From positions 186,001-250,000 of the forward strand of contig BCIG01000022.1 of NCBI GenBank assembly GCA_001599915.1: DNA of 64,000 bases, read 5' to 3'. The stretch comes from Symbiotaphrina buchneri. Its lineage: Eukaryota > Ascomycota > Symbiotaphrinales > Symbiotaphrinaceae. The translations under genes and the position numbers were made by a program. Positions 10,448 through 23,690 of this stretch are shown here, one piece after another; positions within the stretch are counted from its first letter, which is position 1; the number at the start of each line of letters is the position of its first letter. The notes beneath the pieces were generated by a model, which was given only the letters and a program-made list of their open reading frames with translations, was not told the DNA's origin and searched no databases.

Positions 10448-13400
10448 ATGGCTTCGAATCAGATGCACAACGTGCCAAGTCCCTCTCCTTCCACGCTCTT
10501 CCTTCCACTCGGCCGTCGTTCGCGTCGAGGTTCTCTGTCCTCGCTCTCCTCGCAAGTGGACAAAGATCAACTGTCCCAAGCCCTGGACCACATCCACAAC
10601 TCCGCATCACAGTCCGAAGCCCTAACTACTTTCAACGATTTTGCGTCACCGCCGTCTGCATCGAAGGTGACTGATGGCAAAAGGCTTACAGGAGATATTG
10701 TCCAAAGTGGCTTGAGTGGCTTATATAATCGTTTCAGGGGCGCCGTGGACGGAGTGCGGGACAAGGTCGGTGGTGCCGTTGTGTCACATATGCCCGACGA
10801 GCCTGGAAGAAGTCCAGCTTCATCATTTCAAATCCACACGAAGTCGGCCTCTAGAGGAAGCCTCGATTCTCTGACCGTAGTGTCCTCTCCCGGTCCGCCT
10901 TCCGCTACAATATCTCGATTGCAGTCTCCTCGAGAAGCTGCCTTCGATACGGAAGTGTCTGGGCAGCATGGCCGCTCAACTAGTGGGTCAAGGATTGCCG
11001 GACACAGTACCGTGGCCTCGTCACAGGCGTCCATTACCTCGGCGGGTGCGAACGGTCTAAAATCTCCCGTGCCTGTCTTGACCAAGCCCGCCTCGGCAGT
11101 TGATCCTAGATTGGCTCCGGTAAATGTTAGCGCTTTCCAAGATCCGGAGGGCAAGAACACATACATCTGGGATGATAATGACAAGCTCTTCCAATCCGAC
11201 AAATCTACTCAGAGCCTTAGTCTGTCAGAGACGAATAATAACGCAAGTCATACAGTCCCAGCTCGCAGTACGCAGCGGGGCTCCGAGGCTGGCTCCCGCC
11301 CAGACAACCCTGACCCTCTATCAGCAAGAGCTGTCTCCGCCAGCAGAGAATGGAATGTTTTGAGTTCTGCAGATGTCACGCAACCAGGGGATCAGCTACA
11401 GGCTGATATAGATGCTGAATCTATAGAGGGCGTCCATGAACTGGATTCGCCTGCACGGTCCACCGGTACACACGCCCAAGAGACTTCCACCGGGTCGAAC
11501 GTGAAGCAAGGTGAGCAACCTGCCAAAGGCCTACAGCATATCTCCAAGGGCAGCGTGCATAGTATAAACAGCCATGAAGGTGGATCAGATCGGACACGTC
11601 GCCGGTCGACGGGGAAAAATGACGGCGGTCGTCAAAGCCGTGTGCCATCCGCGAAGCTCGACGCTGCACGCCCGGAAAAGCGCTTTAGAGATTCTGACAC
11701 GGTCATGACCCAATCGTCCAAAGCCGAATCACCAGATCCTTCGATACTCTTCGATGGTGCAGAAGAATATGAGACGCAGGACCCAAATTCTCTTGGCTCC
11801 AAAAAGCAACTTGCTGAACGTGGGCCACTAGTTCAATCTAGCACTAATCCTACGACAGAAACAAAGAATCGAATACTCAGTAAGGAGTTCTGGATGAGAG
11901 ATGAAAATGCAAAGGATTGCTTTTACTGTGGCGACACGTTCTCGACCTGGAGGAGGAAGCACCACTGTCGTAGGTCATTCCCTTGTTATTCTTCACAGAG
12001 CTTCATCCGGAAACTCAGCTGACATGGATAGGGACTTGTGGTCAAATATTCGACTCCAAGTGCACCTCACTCATCCCTGGTAAACGCTTCGGTCAACCTG
12101 GCCACATCCGTGTTTGCAAACCATGCGAGGCAATCATTCATGCGGACGAGGACGACTCCTCCGAGTTTTCGGATGACGATATTGTACTTCCGCCGTCCTT
12201 TTTTACCAAAGCCTCTGGTGAAATTGAGGCCGTCCGTTCAAGCAATGATCGGTTAGTTGAACGCAAGGATCATTCCCAGGCGGAAGTCTCCGAAAACACG
12301 GAGAGGCGCCGTCTGACTACGCCGATGATGGCTATTCCAGCCACCAGGCGCGCCGGTGACCCTGCAAGCCGGCGTTCTGCCATTCTAGAGTTTACCGATG
12401 ACCAGCTTGGGTTGCGACCGGTCTCAGCTCGGTCGCTAAAAGCCCCAGGTATTGGCAGCCCACATGGTCATCGCGCATATCATCCCCGGCATCAGCTCTC
12501 TCGTAGCGTGAAGTCCTTCCACGAGGATCGTGCACCCTTCCACAGGAGTTCCAGGGAGGATCTGAACAAATTCTCAAGACTGCCGGCTTTCCACAATGAC
12601 AGCGTCATAGACCCCGACCTTGCCCCCTTCATGTCAGATGAGGGCTCGAGCGATGATGAGCAAATGAGCATATTTGGCGCCATCAGCGGTGAGAATGCAG
12701 CGAAGGAGCCTGACAGTGAGAAAGACTCTTCTAGTGGACAGCTGTCCTCTACGAGGAAGGCTCGATCAAGAACAATTGATCGAGCAATGGGTGCAAGCTA
12801 CAGAGATGGTGATGACTCAAGCACAATCAATTTCCGCAATCTCCCGCGTGTTGCTAGGAAGAGAAATGCGAGTACAGCAAGCCTGGCCCAGCCACGTCCT
12901 TCCCCAAGGGCTTACAAAAACACTGCTCTTTCTCGCGGTTTCACGTCTTCTCTCGCAGAGGTTAACGGTCGCCCTCCTAGCGTGCACGGGATCGCGGGCC
13001 TCGCTCTTGGTTCCACCAGGTTAATCAGGAGTGCTTCAATGCGTGGTGAGACGGCGCCATCTGTCGAGCTCAGTGATGTGAATCTACAACATCTTCGAAA
13101 ACTTCTGCGTCAGCTACTCGAAGATTATGGTATACCTAATATCAAGAGCTGGGAAGATGCGCTGGTCCCTATCTTGCTTCAATGCAGCGATGATGTAAAT
13201 CCTGACGTGAGGACTGGGGATGACATTGACATTCGTCACTACGTGAAGTTAAAGAAGATACCTGGGGGTCGACCTTCCGATACATCATACGTCTCCGGTA
13301 TTGTGTTCTCGAAAAATTTAGCATTGAAAAGCATGCCACGCAGAATATCGCATCCCAGCATACTGCTAGTCACGTTTCCGGTCGAGTATCACCGACATCA

Positions 13401-16400
13401 ACAGCATTTCATGAGCCTGGAGCCTATCATTGCTCAAGAACGCGAGTTCGTCCGTAAACTGGTCAACCGTATCGTCGGTCTCAACCCTCAGTTGGTACTG
13501 GCCCAGAAAAATGTGTCCGGGCTGGCCCTTCAATTCTTGGATGAGGCAAATATTGCTACTGCTTACAACGTCAAGCCGTCAGTCATAGCAGCGGTGTCAA
13601 GATTTTGCGGGACAGATATTGTCTCGTCCATCGAAAGGCTAGCCACGAACCCCACAATTGGAGGAAGCGGCGCTTTTGAAGTGAAGACTTTCAAACATGC
13701 AGATATACCAGGCAAGAGAAAGACGTACTTTTACTTCTCAGGATGTCCACGGGAACTCGGCTGTACCATTGTCCTTAGGGGCGCAGACTTTCAGACTTTG
13801 GCAAAAATAAAGCGAATCACGGAGTTCATGGTCTATGTGGTCTACAATCTTAAGCTTGAGACTGCGCTGATGCGAGACGAGTCCATCCTTGTACCATCCT
13901 CGATTACTTTGATGTCTCATGCTCCTCCGAAGAAGACCGTGCCGGAGGTCATGAACTTTAACAGATCTCAGCAGGAGGCGCAAAGTGACAAGGCTGTGGG
14001 AGAGCCTCAGTGGAAACCAGAGACCTCTGGGCTTGCCTCACCGGAAGTGTCGAACGCCGATATCATGAAAGAGACTCCTAGGGTACGAGGAACTGATTCA
14101 AGCTATGCGGGTATCGGCACCACAGAGGAAATCAACTTGCCGGAGGATGTTCCAATGCCCACATTCTATGAGGATATGGTGCATAGGTATGAAACGAAGA
14201 TGTTATCCGCTTCGCCCTTTGTCCGCTTTCCACAACCTTACTTGTTGATGCGGGCACGCGAACAGGAAAGGCGACTTGCATATTTGAAAAGGCTGAGAGA
14301 TCAGGATGATACAGAGGAGCAAATTGCTGATGACAACTGTCGGCCGGAAGAGTTCCACCTGATTCATCCCGAAATGATCCATGAAAAGGTGGAAGGGGCT
14401 CCAAAAAAGGTTAGAGAAGTCTTGAGAGCAGTCCATGATGCCGAATACGACAGAGCTTTGCACAATTATGAGACACAAAAGCGGCAATGGGAGAATTTCA
14501 TTGCAGGAAACAGCAATCTCTTCGATCCGCAGGCTCACCAGAATATTGCTGTCCTCTTCAGCGTCATCTGTACCGTCACCACGGTGCCCTGCTCCGGCCC
14601 AGACATGGTAGCTTTCAATTTCTACAATGAGCATGATACTGAGGCAACGTTCGAACCAGATTGTACGCTGGGGCAATATGTGGAAGATCTGTGTATATCC
14701 GCAAATACTGTTTGTACCGCCAATGGTTGCGAAAGACGAATGTTCGATCATCATAGGCAATACGTGCACGGAGAGGCCTGCCTTAGTATCTTCGTCGAGG
14801 GACATACGCCGAAACTTCGTGATATGCCGGACGTCATCGCGATGTGGAGCTATTGCAAGATCTGTAAACAGGAGACGGCCGCTAAACCAATGTCGGAAGA
14901 TACTTGGAAGTACTCATTTGCGAAATACTTAGAGCTGTCCTTTTGGAGCGCTGAGCTGCACAAAAGAGGAGAAGGTTGTACGCACGATGTGAATCGGGAC
15001 CATCTGCGGTATTTCGGATTCAGGGACGTGGCCGTACGCGTGCATTATGATCGCATAAACTTGCTGGAAATCATAGTCCCTAGGACTCGAATCACCTGGA
15101 AAGTCGACAGAGACTTGAAATTAAAGAACGAGGAGTACGAGCGCATCGAAGATAGACTGAACCGTTTCATGGCGTCTGTAAAGGGCCGACTCAGAGGTAT
15201 CAATGTCGAGAGCGTCAATCCAGAGAAAGCCGAGGCATGCAAAGAGGAGATTGACCGGTTACTCGAAAGGGCCAATGATGAACACGATTTCCTTCTCAAA
15301 AAGTTGCAGGAGAAATACATGAACTCCAAATACTACGAGATTGTCCCTCTCAATCGGGCAGTGAGAGCTTTGCAGGAGAAAGTTGCTGGGTGGGACACAG
15401 CTTTTGCGGACTTCGATGAGAAATTCTTCCCCTCGGAAAAGGATATACGACGACTTACTGCCCTGCAACTCAAGAAATTGTTCCTCGACAGAGACGACTC
15501 TGTATCGTCTCTTACGACAGAGGACGGTTTGGAGAATACTTCAACTTTCACAGATACCGAAGGACCGGAAGTTGAATCTGAGAAAGCTTCCATCTCGTTG
15601 ACCCCACGCCCCACAAATCTATCCCCGGAGAAGGCTCATGATATGCTCGCCTCTGTCGTCGAACAGCACTCGCAGGGTTCAGAGGAATCGGAAGCAGTAG
15701 GAATTAACCAAATGAACACACCGCCTGCAGGCTCTCCAGTGCTGCAGAGACAACTGCAAGACATATCGCGGGAAGACGTGCGCCACTTGGATCTGGCTGT
15801 GCCTTCAAGTCTGTCAGAACGATCGGCTGATGATCAGATACTCCCAGCGATCTCATCACCATCGGGTAGTCCCGATGCAACGAGAAGCATGAAACTAGAA
15901 CCGCCTCTTCCCTTGCTAAGCTCGGATGAGACCAACCGTTCTGGAGCTGGAGATGGAGAAATCCAACGTAAGCTAAGCCGGACTAGCTCAGTAAGGACGG
16001 AACACAACAACGTGGTTTCTGGAATACCGCGTCTCCAGGATGGTCGGTTTCGAAGAATTGGTAACGCGACCTCGCCGCCACTATTAAGGGCTCACTCCCA
16101 GCCAGCTCATTTGCAAAATGTCGACAGCAGCCGAAAGAGCACTGGTACATCTAATCCACTGATCACTGATCCCGGCGTGATTCCTTCGATTCCGCCTCCG
16201 GATGCTTCCGATGACTTCACGAACCCGGTACGAACCGAACCAAGCAAAGGCAATGAGATGAAGCTCTCTGAACGTCTGGGATTGAATGGCATGAAGTCCA
16301 GTAAAAAGAATCTGACTCCTTCACTCATTCCCCGCTCGATCCCTGCCAACCGGCCCGGTGCAAAGGTTTCCACTCTAGCGAAACATTTTGAAGAGTTAAG

Positions 16401-18286
16401 TCGGGAATTCGAGCTAGAACGGCTCCGAGAAAGAAGGCGTCACGCTGCTCGGATGAAGCAAGCACGTGCGTACCCTATGGTGTCTTCCAAACCCATCGTG
16501 GAAGTTTACCGCGACGTGGACGCAGCTGTTGAGGAAAGGGAGACGAATGAAGAGGACAGAAAGGCAGAAGAATCCATAGTACCTTCCACAGATAACTCGG
16601 AAGGAATGGAACCCTCTACTTCGGGTCTCTCGTCGGGGAGCATGCCTGAACTTCGTTCGAATGGAGATGACAGTTCACATCAAAAGAAAGCCCAAATCGA
16701 CAATATGAACATGCCCGGGAAGGCTAGTGAACCCACTCCCTCCGATATCGAGGGCGAAGGCACTGACGCCGAAGAATCACTGCTGGATGATGTGCAAGGG
16801 TCGACGGAGACTTCACAGGTGCTGTCACCAGGTGAAGGACAGATGGAGATGAAGCTAGATCTTCCCAAACACGAAAGAAGTTCGCTGATGAAAATGCTCA
16901 CGAACTTCTGGGCGGAACGGTCAGCAAGTGGCTGGACAAATCTTGATTACCCGCTCAACGCTACTGATCACGTTTTCATCGATTCTGATGTTGTTGTCCG
17001 AGAGGATGAACCCAGCTCCCTTATTGCATTTGCCCTCAGCTCTCAGGATTACCTGTCGAAACTGGAGAATATCCGCAAACAAGGTGAAACGCAAGGCCTG
17101 CCTGACATTCAAAACGGCCCAGGGGTCAAGAGTCCTGGGCAGGTCTTCAAAGACGACGTCGAACGCTCGTTGCTACGCTCCACTGGGACTCATCTGAAAT
17201 ATCAGTTTCAGGAGGGTTCTGCGAGAATGCTCTGCAAAATCTTCTACGCTGAACAATTCGACGCACTGAGAAGGAAATGCGGAGTTGCAGATCGCTTTGT
17301 TGAGACACTTTCTAGATGTCTAAAATGGGACTCCAAAGGTGGCAAGACTCGGTCTGTGTTTCTGAAGACCTTGGATGATCGGTTGGTTCTAAAGTCATTG
17401 TCCACTGTGGAGACCCAGGCATTCCTGAGGTTCGCCCCTGCATACTTTCAAATCATGTCACAGGCACTCTTTCATGATCTTCCTTCGGTCATTGCGAAGA
17501 TGGTCGGTTTCTATCAGATCGTCATCAAGAATACTGCCACAGGCACCGACATTAAGTGGGATGTACTGGTCATGGAGAACCTTTTTTATGACCGTAACCC
17601 AACCCGCATCTTTGACCTCAAAGGCTCCATGCGTAATCGCAAGATCCAAAGCACAGGAGAACAGAACGAGGTGCTGCTTGATGAGAATATGGTGGATTTC
17701 ATTTACGAAAGTCCTCTCTTCGCCAGAGAACATAGCAAAAAGCTTCTAAGGGCGAGCGTCTGGAATGATACTCTCTTCCTTGCGCGGCAAAACGTCATGG
17801 ACTACAGCCTCATGATTGCAATTGATGAGACTAGAAAGGAGCTGGTAGTGGGTATCATAGGTCGGTAGTTCTTTTCGAGATGTCCGTGTTCCCGTATTGA
17901 CCTTGTCATAGATTGCATCCGGACATACACCTGGGACAAGAAGCTCGAATCCTGGATTAAGGATCGCGGGTTCGCTGGCGGTGGTAGGAATCGACCGACA
18001 GTCACAAGTCCCAAGGAGTATAAAAACAGGTTCCGGGAAGCTATGGCCCGATATGTTCTAGAGGCACCCAGGTTTGTCGGGACCAGCTAGACCTTCAGGA
18101 CACGCTGTATACTAATTCGGGCTGAACTACAGCTGTTGGCATCAATTCGAGCCTCAACAAATGGAAAGACGGCCATTGCGAATCGATGAGAGAGCCGAGA
18201 ACAGAGAGGGTGATCGGACAGAGACCGAGGTGGAAGTTCCTTCAGCATTTTCCGGCGAAGGTGTAATGGCCGAAGAGGCCAGGTGA
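10448..18286 (+). CDS. FAB1: 1-phosphatidylinositol-3-phosphate 5-kinase Fab1/PIKfyve
   Basis: Exons 10448-11969, 12032-17860, 17912-18071 and 18133-18286 give 2554 residues. The FYVE zinc finger lies at about residues 480-545 ([17 protein letters not shown], then RRKHHC, then the R+TCG pattern). The first intron splits the arginine codon after RRKHHC. A CCT/GroEL-like domain follows at about 970-1110, ending GCTIVLRG, then a Cys-rich region typical of fungal Fab1 (about 1250-1400). The PIP kinase domain is at about 2260-2510, with [17 protein letters not shown] and MDYSLM; the last two carry the catalytic and metal-binding residues of the family. The fourth exon restores the family ending CWHQF. 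The enzyme makes PtdIns(3,5)P2 on the vacuole/late-endosome membrane and controls vacuole size and retrograde traffic. The length is at the upper end for fungal Fab1 because of disordered linkers. Confidence 0.96.
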
Positions 18287-19243
18287 TAGTCACCAGTCGT
18301 GGCAGGTTCGATTAAAAGAGGCATATGGGAGTTCATGGTACGGGAATGACGGTTTGCCTCTAGTAGGATTGGCGTAGGCGGCACATATGGCGGGCATAGG
18401 GCATCAACGCATGGCGTTTCTCGGATGCTGATGGATTACACGATAGCGACGATTAATGCGCCCCATGATAGAGATATGGCAACGGGTTTGGCCTTTCAAT
18501 TATTCTGAGACTGTTTGCATAAGGTAGTTCGTATAAGACTGGATAAGCCCGAAAGACTTGCGAAGCAACCGTGCCATCACCAAGACAGACCATATCCAGA
18601 GGGGCCAGCATTAGGTGAAGAGAGCCGGGGCTGGAGTCATCCCAAAGGGGTAGTCCGCACCATCGATCACGCCGCCGTGTCGTATTCGTGCCTTGACGCG
18701 ACCTGTAAACAAAAGAGCTCGGGCATCAGCATGCAACGACCTCGTAATCCTAAACTTCTTGAGACACGGCTCGCAAGCGACTCGGTACGAGTTGTACAAA
18801 GTTTATGATAGAGAGTAGGGATCTCTCGCATCCAAAAGCGAAGGAGATGCTGACCCGATGTCCGAAGCAATCAGGAAGGAGAAAAGAACAGACTATCAGC
18901 TGCAGATGAAGACGCGTACCGAATACATAACAGGATCAACGTCGTGAGAAGCAGGTTTTTCCTTGCGCCTGTCGTGACTCCTCGCCTGCCATTGGCCGAA
19001 CATGAGGTGATGACCAGCATCTGCCTCGTGGCTGAGGGCGCGGCGGTTGAGCTAATTCCATTGTTGCTATCTGGGGTAAATGATGCTGTTGTGCGATTCT
19101 TTTCTGTTATTCTCTTGTTGTAGGTACCGATATCCGGTATTGTTAAGGAGTACGAGTGCCGTATCTGTACTTTTAAGCAGGCAATTCCTGACTTTCCTGA
19201 CCAAGGTGAGTACCGTAATATAAGGTATGTAATAGTAAGCTCC

Positions 19244-19259
19244 GTACCTTACCTTAGAT
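19244..19259. repeat. TACCTTACCTTAGAT repeat copy
   Basis: Fifteen bases (19245-19259) are identical to 23074-23088, with a TTGGTTGG-like sequence following in both places. It is one of the dispersed TACCTTACC motifs. Confidence 0.6.
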
Positions 19260-22161
19260 TGGTTGGTCGAGCATCGAGATCAGGTGAATGCGCGCTAAAG
19301 AACGCGTTTAAATGGGCCCTCATCAGCCACACAAGCTCCCACACGCACACACAGGCTGGCCTCCCTCTCATCCATCCGAATTGCCGGATATGTATTACCA
19401 CCGGAGGCTTTTCTTTAATTTCCCTGCTCGTGCCACTGGAGAACAGACTCCCGTCGAGCAATTGCTGCAAGAAGTAGGAGTTTAATCTGCCCGTCTTGAA
19501 TACATTTGATGGTTTGCTGATCAGTCCGACTACCTACTGGAAGTGTACTCCATCATCGGCAAACTCTTTCCGGCCCGCTTGGGCAGAGCTATCTGAAAGC
19601 TCCTTATGCACATGATCTCATCCTAGCTCCCAGCGCCAATGCAGTTTCCTACAGCTGGCTTGAAACGAGCCCTGGCGGATGATACAAGCCCGGCCAGGAC
19701 ATGATTCAGTTTTGTTAGGATTTGACCGATGAGGCGGCCCGTCTTTCGTCAGGCATCGTTACTGATCGTTTTGAAAGGGCTTAAAGCATGGTCACTCATA
19801 GCCCTATCACCTAAGGCGCCGTCACTGGGTGCCTAATAGGGTTCGCGCACCCCGCTGATCATTCTGAAGCGCCTCTCAGCCAAGGGGGCCCTTTCCACCA
19901 TCTTATTGCACTGTGCAGTAGCAGACGGGAAGCTTCGTGAGGCAGAGTTTGTTCCGCATCTTGTACCGTATGATGGAGATGGCGAGTGGAACCGTTGCTA
20001 ATCCAGTTGAAGAAAATCGATGTCCGAAAAGGCCCCTCCATAGCTGCGCATCTCCACTGGTCTCTGTTTCTCTTTCATCTCGCCTCCAGATGGCACGGCT
20101 CATGAGATTGAGAGCCGCGTGAGCCCCGCACAGCCAATACCAATTTCTGTCACGTGCGCGTGGGACTGTCTTTTTCCACTCAATATTTCCCTTCTTCGTC
20201 AACTGTCATTTGCGACGCGTGTTGGCCAAATTTTGCTACTTCATCACACTTACTCGCGGTGGGTACTGTACCTTACTGAGTAAAGCGAAAAGGGAGTCGA
20301 AGAGCCGAGCCAAGGAGCCCAGTTTGCGGGGCAGAGTCATGGCGAGTTCCAGCCTGTCGCGTGGATCCAAGGCAATGAGCCAATCAGACGCGTGAAGCAA
20401 CTGTCAACACCACGGTTAGCCTGCCTCGGCTCGCCCCGGAGAAGGAACAGGTACTAAAGTAGTAAGGTACGGTGTCTGAGTGTCTGAGTGTCTCCGCTGA
20501 ACATTAATATTTTACCTTTCGCTACAGGTGTTACTAGCGCAGTATTACGACTGCAAGAGTCAGGGGTTTCTGCCGCCAGTCGCCGACGACGATGATCGAC
20601 TGTAACGAACGAGCGAAAATCATCACCAATCAAACCAAAGCATCGGCCAGCCACAAGCTGAAAGAGGCATTAGGCGCGATCTGGGATTGGGTTCGAGAGA
20701 TCCCTCCTATCACCATGCGGACAGGGTATGCGCCTGCCTTGGCTTCGAAGTCGGGCCATCGTCCGGCAGAAGATATTCCTGTAAAGAATATTATTAGATG
20801 CTTAGATGCCTTGATATCCGCGTGCTTACCCAAGTACGGCCGCCGACCCGCCCCATACTGGTTCAAGTGAGCCTCTCCGGCGCTTGTGGGCGGCCTTGCC
20901 ATGCAAAAACCTTTCTGAGCCAGTCTCAGCCCCGCTCCTGTCCGTTCGAACTCTGATTCTCCATGTGGAGGGCGTGGCCAGCTGAGCGATACTATTACAG
21001 CAGAATGAGATGCCAATCTCTTGACTATAGGCAATGGGTCGACGCGATGACGCTGTGCTGCAGATACTTCGTACCTACTGCTAAGCGTGGCTGGCTCTCA
21101 GTCAGGACTCAGGAGCGGTCCGGTCTTTCTCCATGGTGGAGTCGGTCTACTCGGAAAATAACGAGGTCTGGGATCCTGGTATCGTGGTGTTACATTTGAA
21201 CGGAATTGTATCACGGAAGAGCATCTTGACCTAGGGCGGGTGTCTAATTCTCGTGCCAATGACGCAGGCTTCCGCGACTCGCTGGAGCTTGCCTGGCCAA
21301 CAACGTGATCTGTGATCTGTTGTTTCTGCTCTTCAACTCCGGCATCAAGCTCATCCGTAAGCGGCTTCCGGCAAACTGTTGTGCGCAGTGTGCAAGCCGA
21401 CCAGTACTCTGTCCAGGGTAACATCTCGCAGACCGGTAGCTATCCAGCCAGCCAATTGAACGGTTTCGCCCCCAAGTGCTATCTGATAATCAGAGGGCGA
21501 GCTTTGGAGAGCACCACTCCGTACTCCGTATTGTTCTGGAATACGCGCACCCCGGTCGACGCCTTACGGAACGTCTCCAGTTCTACGGCGTATCGTACTC
21601 CAACGCAGAAGGTCGTATGCAGGATGAACAGGGAAAGTAGCCCTGCGGCGCCTCTCACTCCGGGGTTTGCGCCTCGGACTGAATCGATGTACAAAGTAAG
21701 CGGACCCAAATAGGCGGATGCTACTGCAACGAGACACGGCTCTTTTGCAAGGTTATCTTCCGGAAAGCAGGACACTAACAGAGAAAGCCGGAACTGAAAC
21801 GTAGAGCGGAAGCGGAGACGACAGCAGAGCAGGGATTGGCCGCCGAGGTGCCGGCTGTAGGGTTGGTATCGATGAGTACAGTGTGGAAAAAGGGTACTCC
21901 GTAAGGTAAGGGAGACTGGATGTTCCTCGGCTGCTCCTCGTGAGATTGGCTGCGAGTCTTCATGTACTGAAGCAGTTGTGTATCCCGTCGCAAGGCATCC
22001 CCTACCCGGAGCTATCTAGTAGCAGGTAAGACGGCAGCGCTGTGTGATACTTTCCTTGAAGTCTGGCACACTGGACGCGTGAAGGAGCCACCCACCACTT
22101 GATTTTGGCTTCATACCGCTTGACATACGTTACTCGAATGTTGCCGGCTACCTTCCAATCG

Positions 22162-22183
22162 TTACCTTACCTTACCTTACCTT
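22162..22183. repeat. (TTACC)4 tandem repeat
   Basis: Four perfect TTACC units followed by TT; the longest perfect copy of this motif in the window. Confidence 0.8.
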
Positions 22184-23066
22184 CTTGTTGATGCCCCTTC
22201 GTGACTGAAACTAACTACATGGAGTCGTCCTACACCGCTCTAGCACCCCACATGGAAGCTCAGCAAACGGTGGCACCTCAAACTGTGTGTTACCATGGCT
22301 CAGGCAGTTTTGGATCATAGCAGATCCTAATATGTACGAGTCCTCATAGTACAAAGGCGGGACGATAGGGGCCAGAAAGCATAGGAAATCATTGGACGTC
22401 GCTTCTCATCAACGCACCCGATAAAGGGGCCGATCACTCTTTCGCGGATCTTGAGGCTATAATTACGTGCGTGCTAGCCAACAAGCGACATCGAAGAACG
22501 GTAACAGAATTCTCGCATGATTCAATTGTGCAGCTGCAAAGGCGACTGGTCCCAATACGGACTGCACGATTGCAAGTTCGCATGAGCGAGCTTTATGAAA
22601 AGCGGACCGATTGGTGGAGAGGCTGACCCTGTTACAGTACAGGAAAGGCAGCTTGTCGTCTGGACCCATAACCTGGAAATCATCAGGTTTTGGCGTTTTT
22701 CATGCAGCAGCCGTCAGCGGAGCAAAGTAGAGGAGAGTTTAGTAGGCGTCTGGATGCATGAGCCCACTGGCATCGCGTTGTGGCCCGCCTGAAAGGACAG
22801 GCAGATTAGAGAAAGATTGGACAGCGACGGGTACCAAATTTGCAAGATCAGGTCATGAAATTGATCTTAGTTGCAGAGATTGAGCGCGACGAAATGATGG
22901 TGCTGTACGAAGTATGGTAAAAAAAAGCGAGTAATTATGACAACAGACGCGGACTGTAAAGTAAGGAAAGGAACCATTATTATTATGGTCATTTGGGACG
23001 TGTCTTCCTGAACTGAGATCAGGTAACGAATACAAGGTAAGTGAAGGAGCAGGAAGGTTATTATTA

Positions 23067-23086
23067 GGTACCTTACCTTACCTTAG
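23067..23086. repeat. TACCTTACCTTACC repeat copy
   Basis: Three CCTTA units. A further imperfect inverted set (tacctaccttaa then aggtaaggta) lies about 80 bases downstream at 23160-23203. Confidence 0.7.
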
Positions 23087-23565
23087 ATCGTGTAATTATT
23101 GTGTTGGTTGGTTCTTTCTTAACAGTTTCTTGGTGACGGAAAGGCAATAACGTTGGAGTAGGTACCTACCTTAAGTAGCGAGTCAGGTAAGGTATGAGGT
23201 ACCGAGCACTAGCAGTACAACCGGAGTACTCGTAGCTTTGACTGAGACTGACAGTTTCTGTGTTTGGTGCTCGGGGACCAATAATGATTGACCATCGTCA
23301 GCCCAGAATCTCGAAACAGCTCCGACGGGGGCCTTGGCAATGCCGTGGGCTGCACCAATTGTTGCTGCCATCGAACCATTGACCAGTCATTTATCGGCAG
23401 CGAGAGCTTCAGGTCCAACACTAAGGTACGTGGTAGAGGCAAAAAGGGGACCAACCCATCCTGGGCCAATAATCCATCCACCCTGGCCCCACTTCATCTT
23501 TACCGTACCGAAACACTCACCTCTTCTCCAATCCATGCTCTGCCGTCCCACAGAGCCAAAACTCT

Positions 23566-23690
23566 CTTCTGCCTCTTGTCTCTTCTCTCTCTCTCCTCTC
23601 CTTCTCCTCTCTCATCCTCTCCGCTCCATCTCCCGTCATCCTCCCTCCCCCTCCAATCCTCCTCTCCCGATCCTCTCCTCTGACGTCCTT
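23566..23690 (+). promoter_or_regulatory. CT-rich tract, probable core promoter of the G1 cyclin gene
   Basis: About 125 bases on the plus strand are almost all C and T (runs of ctct, cctc and tcctcc). Such pyrimidine tracts commonly sit just upstream of transcription starts in filamentous fungi. If so, the cyclin mRNA has a leader of roughly 2 kb before splicing. The start site itself is not visible in sequence. Confidence 0.45.
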
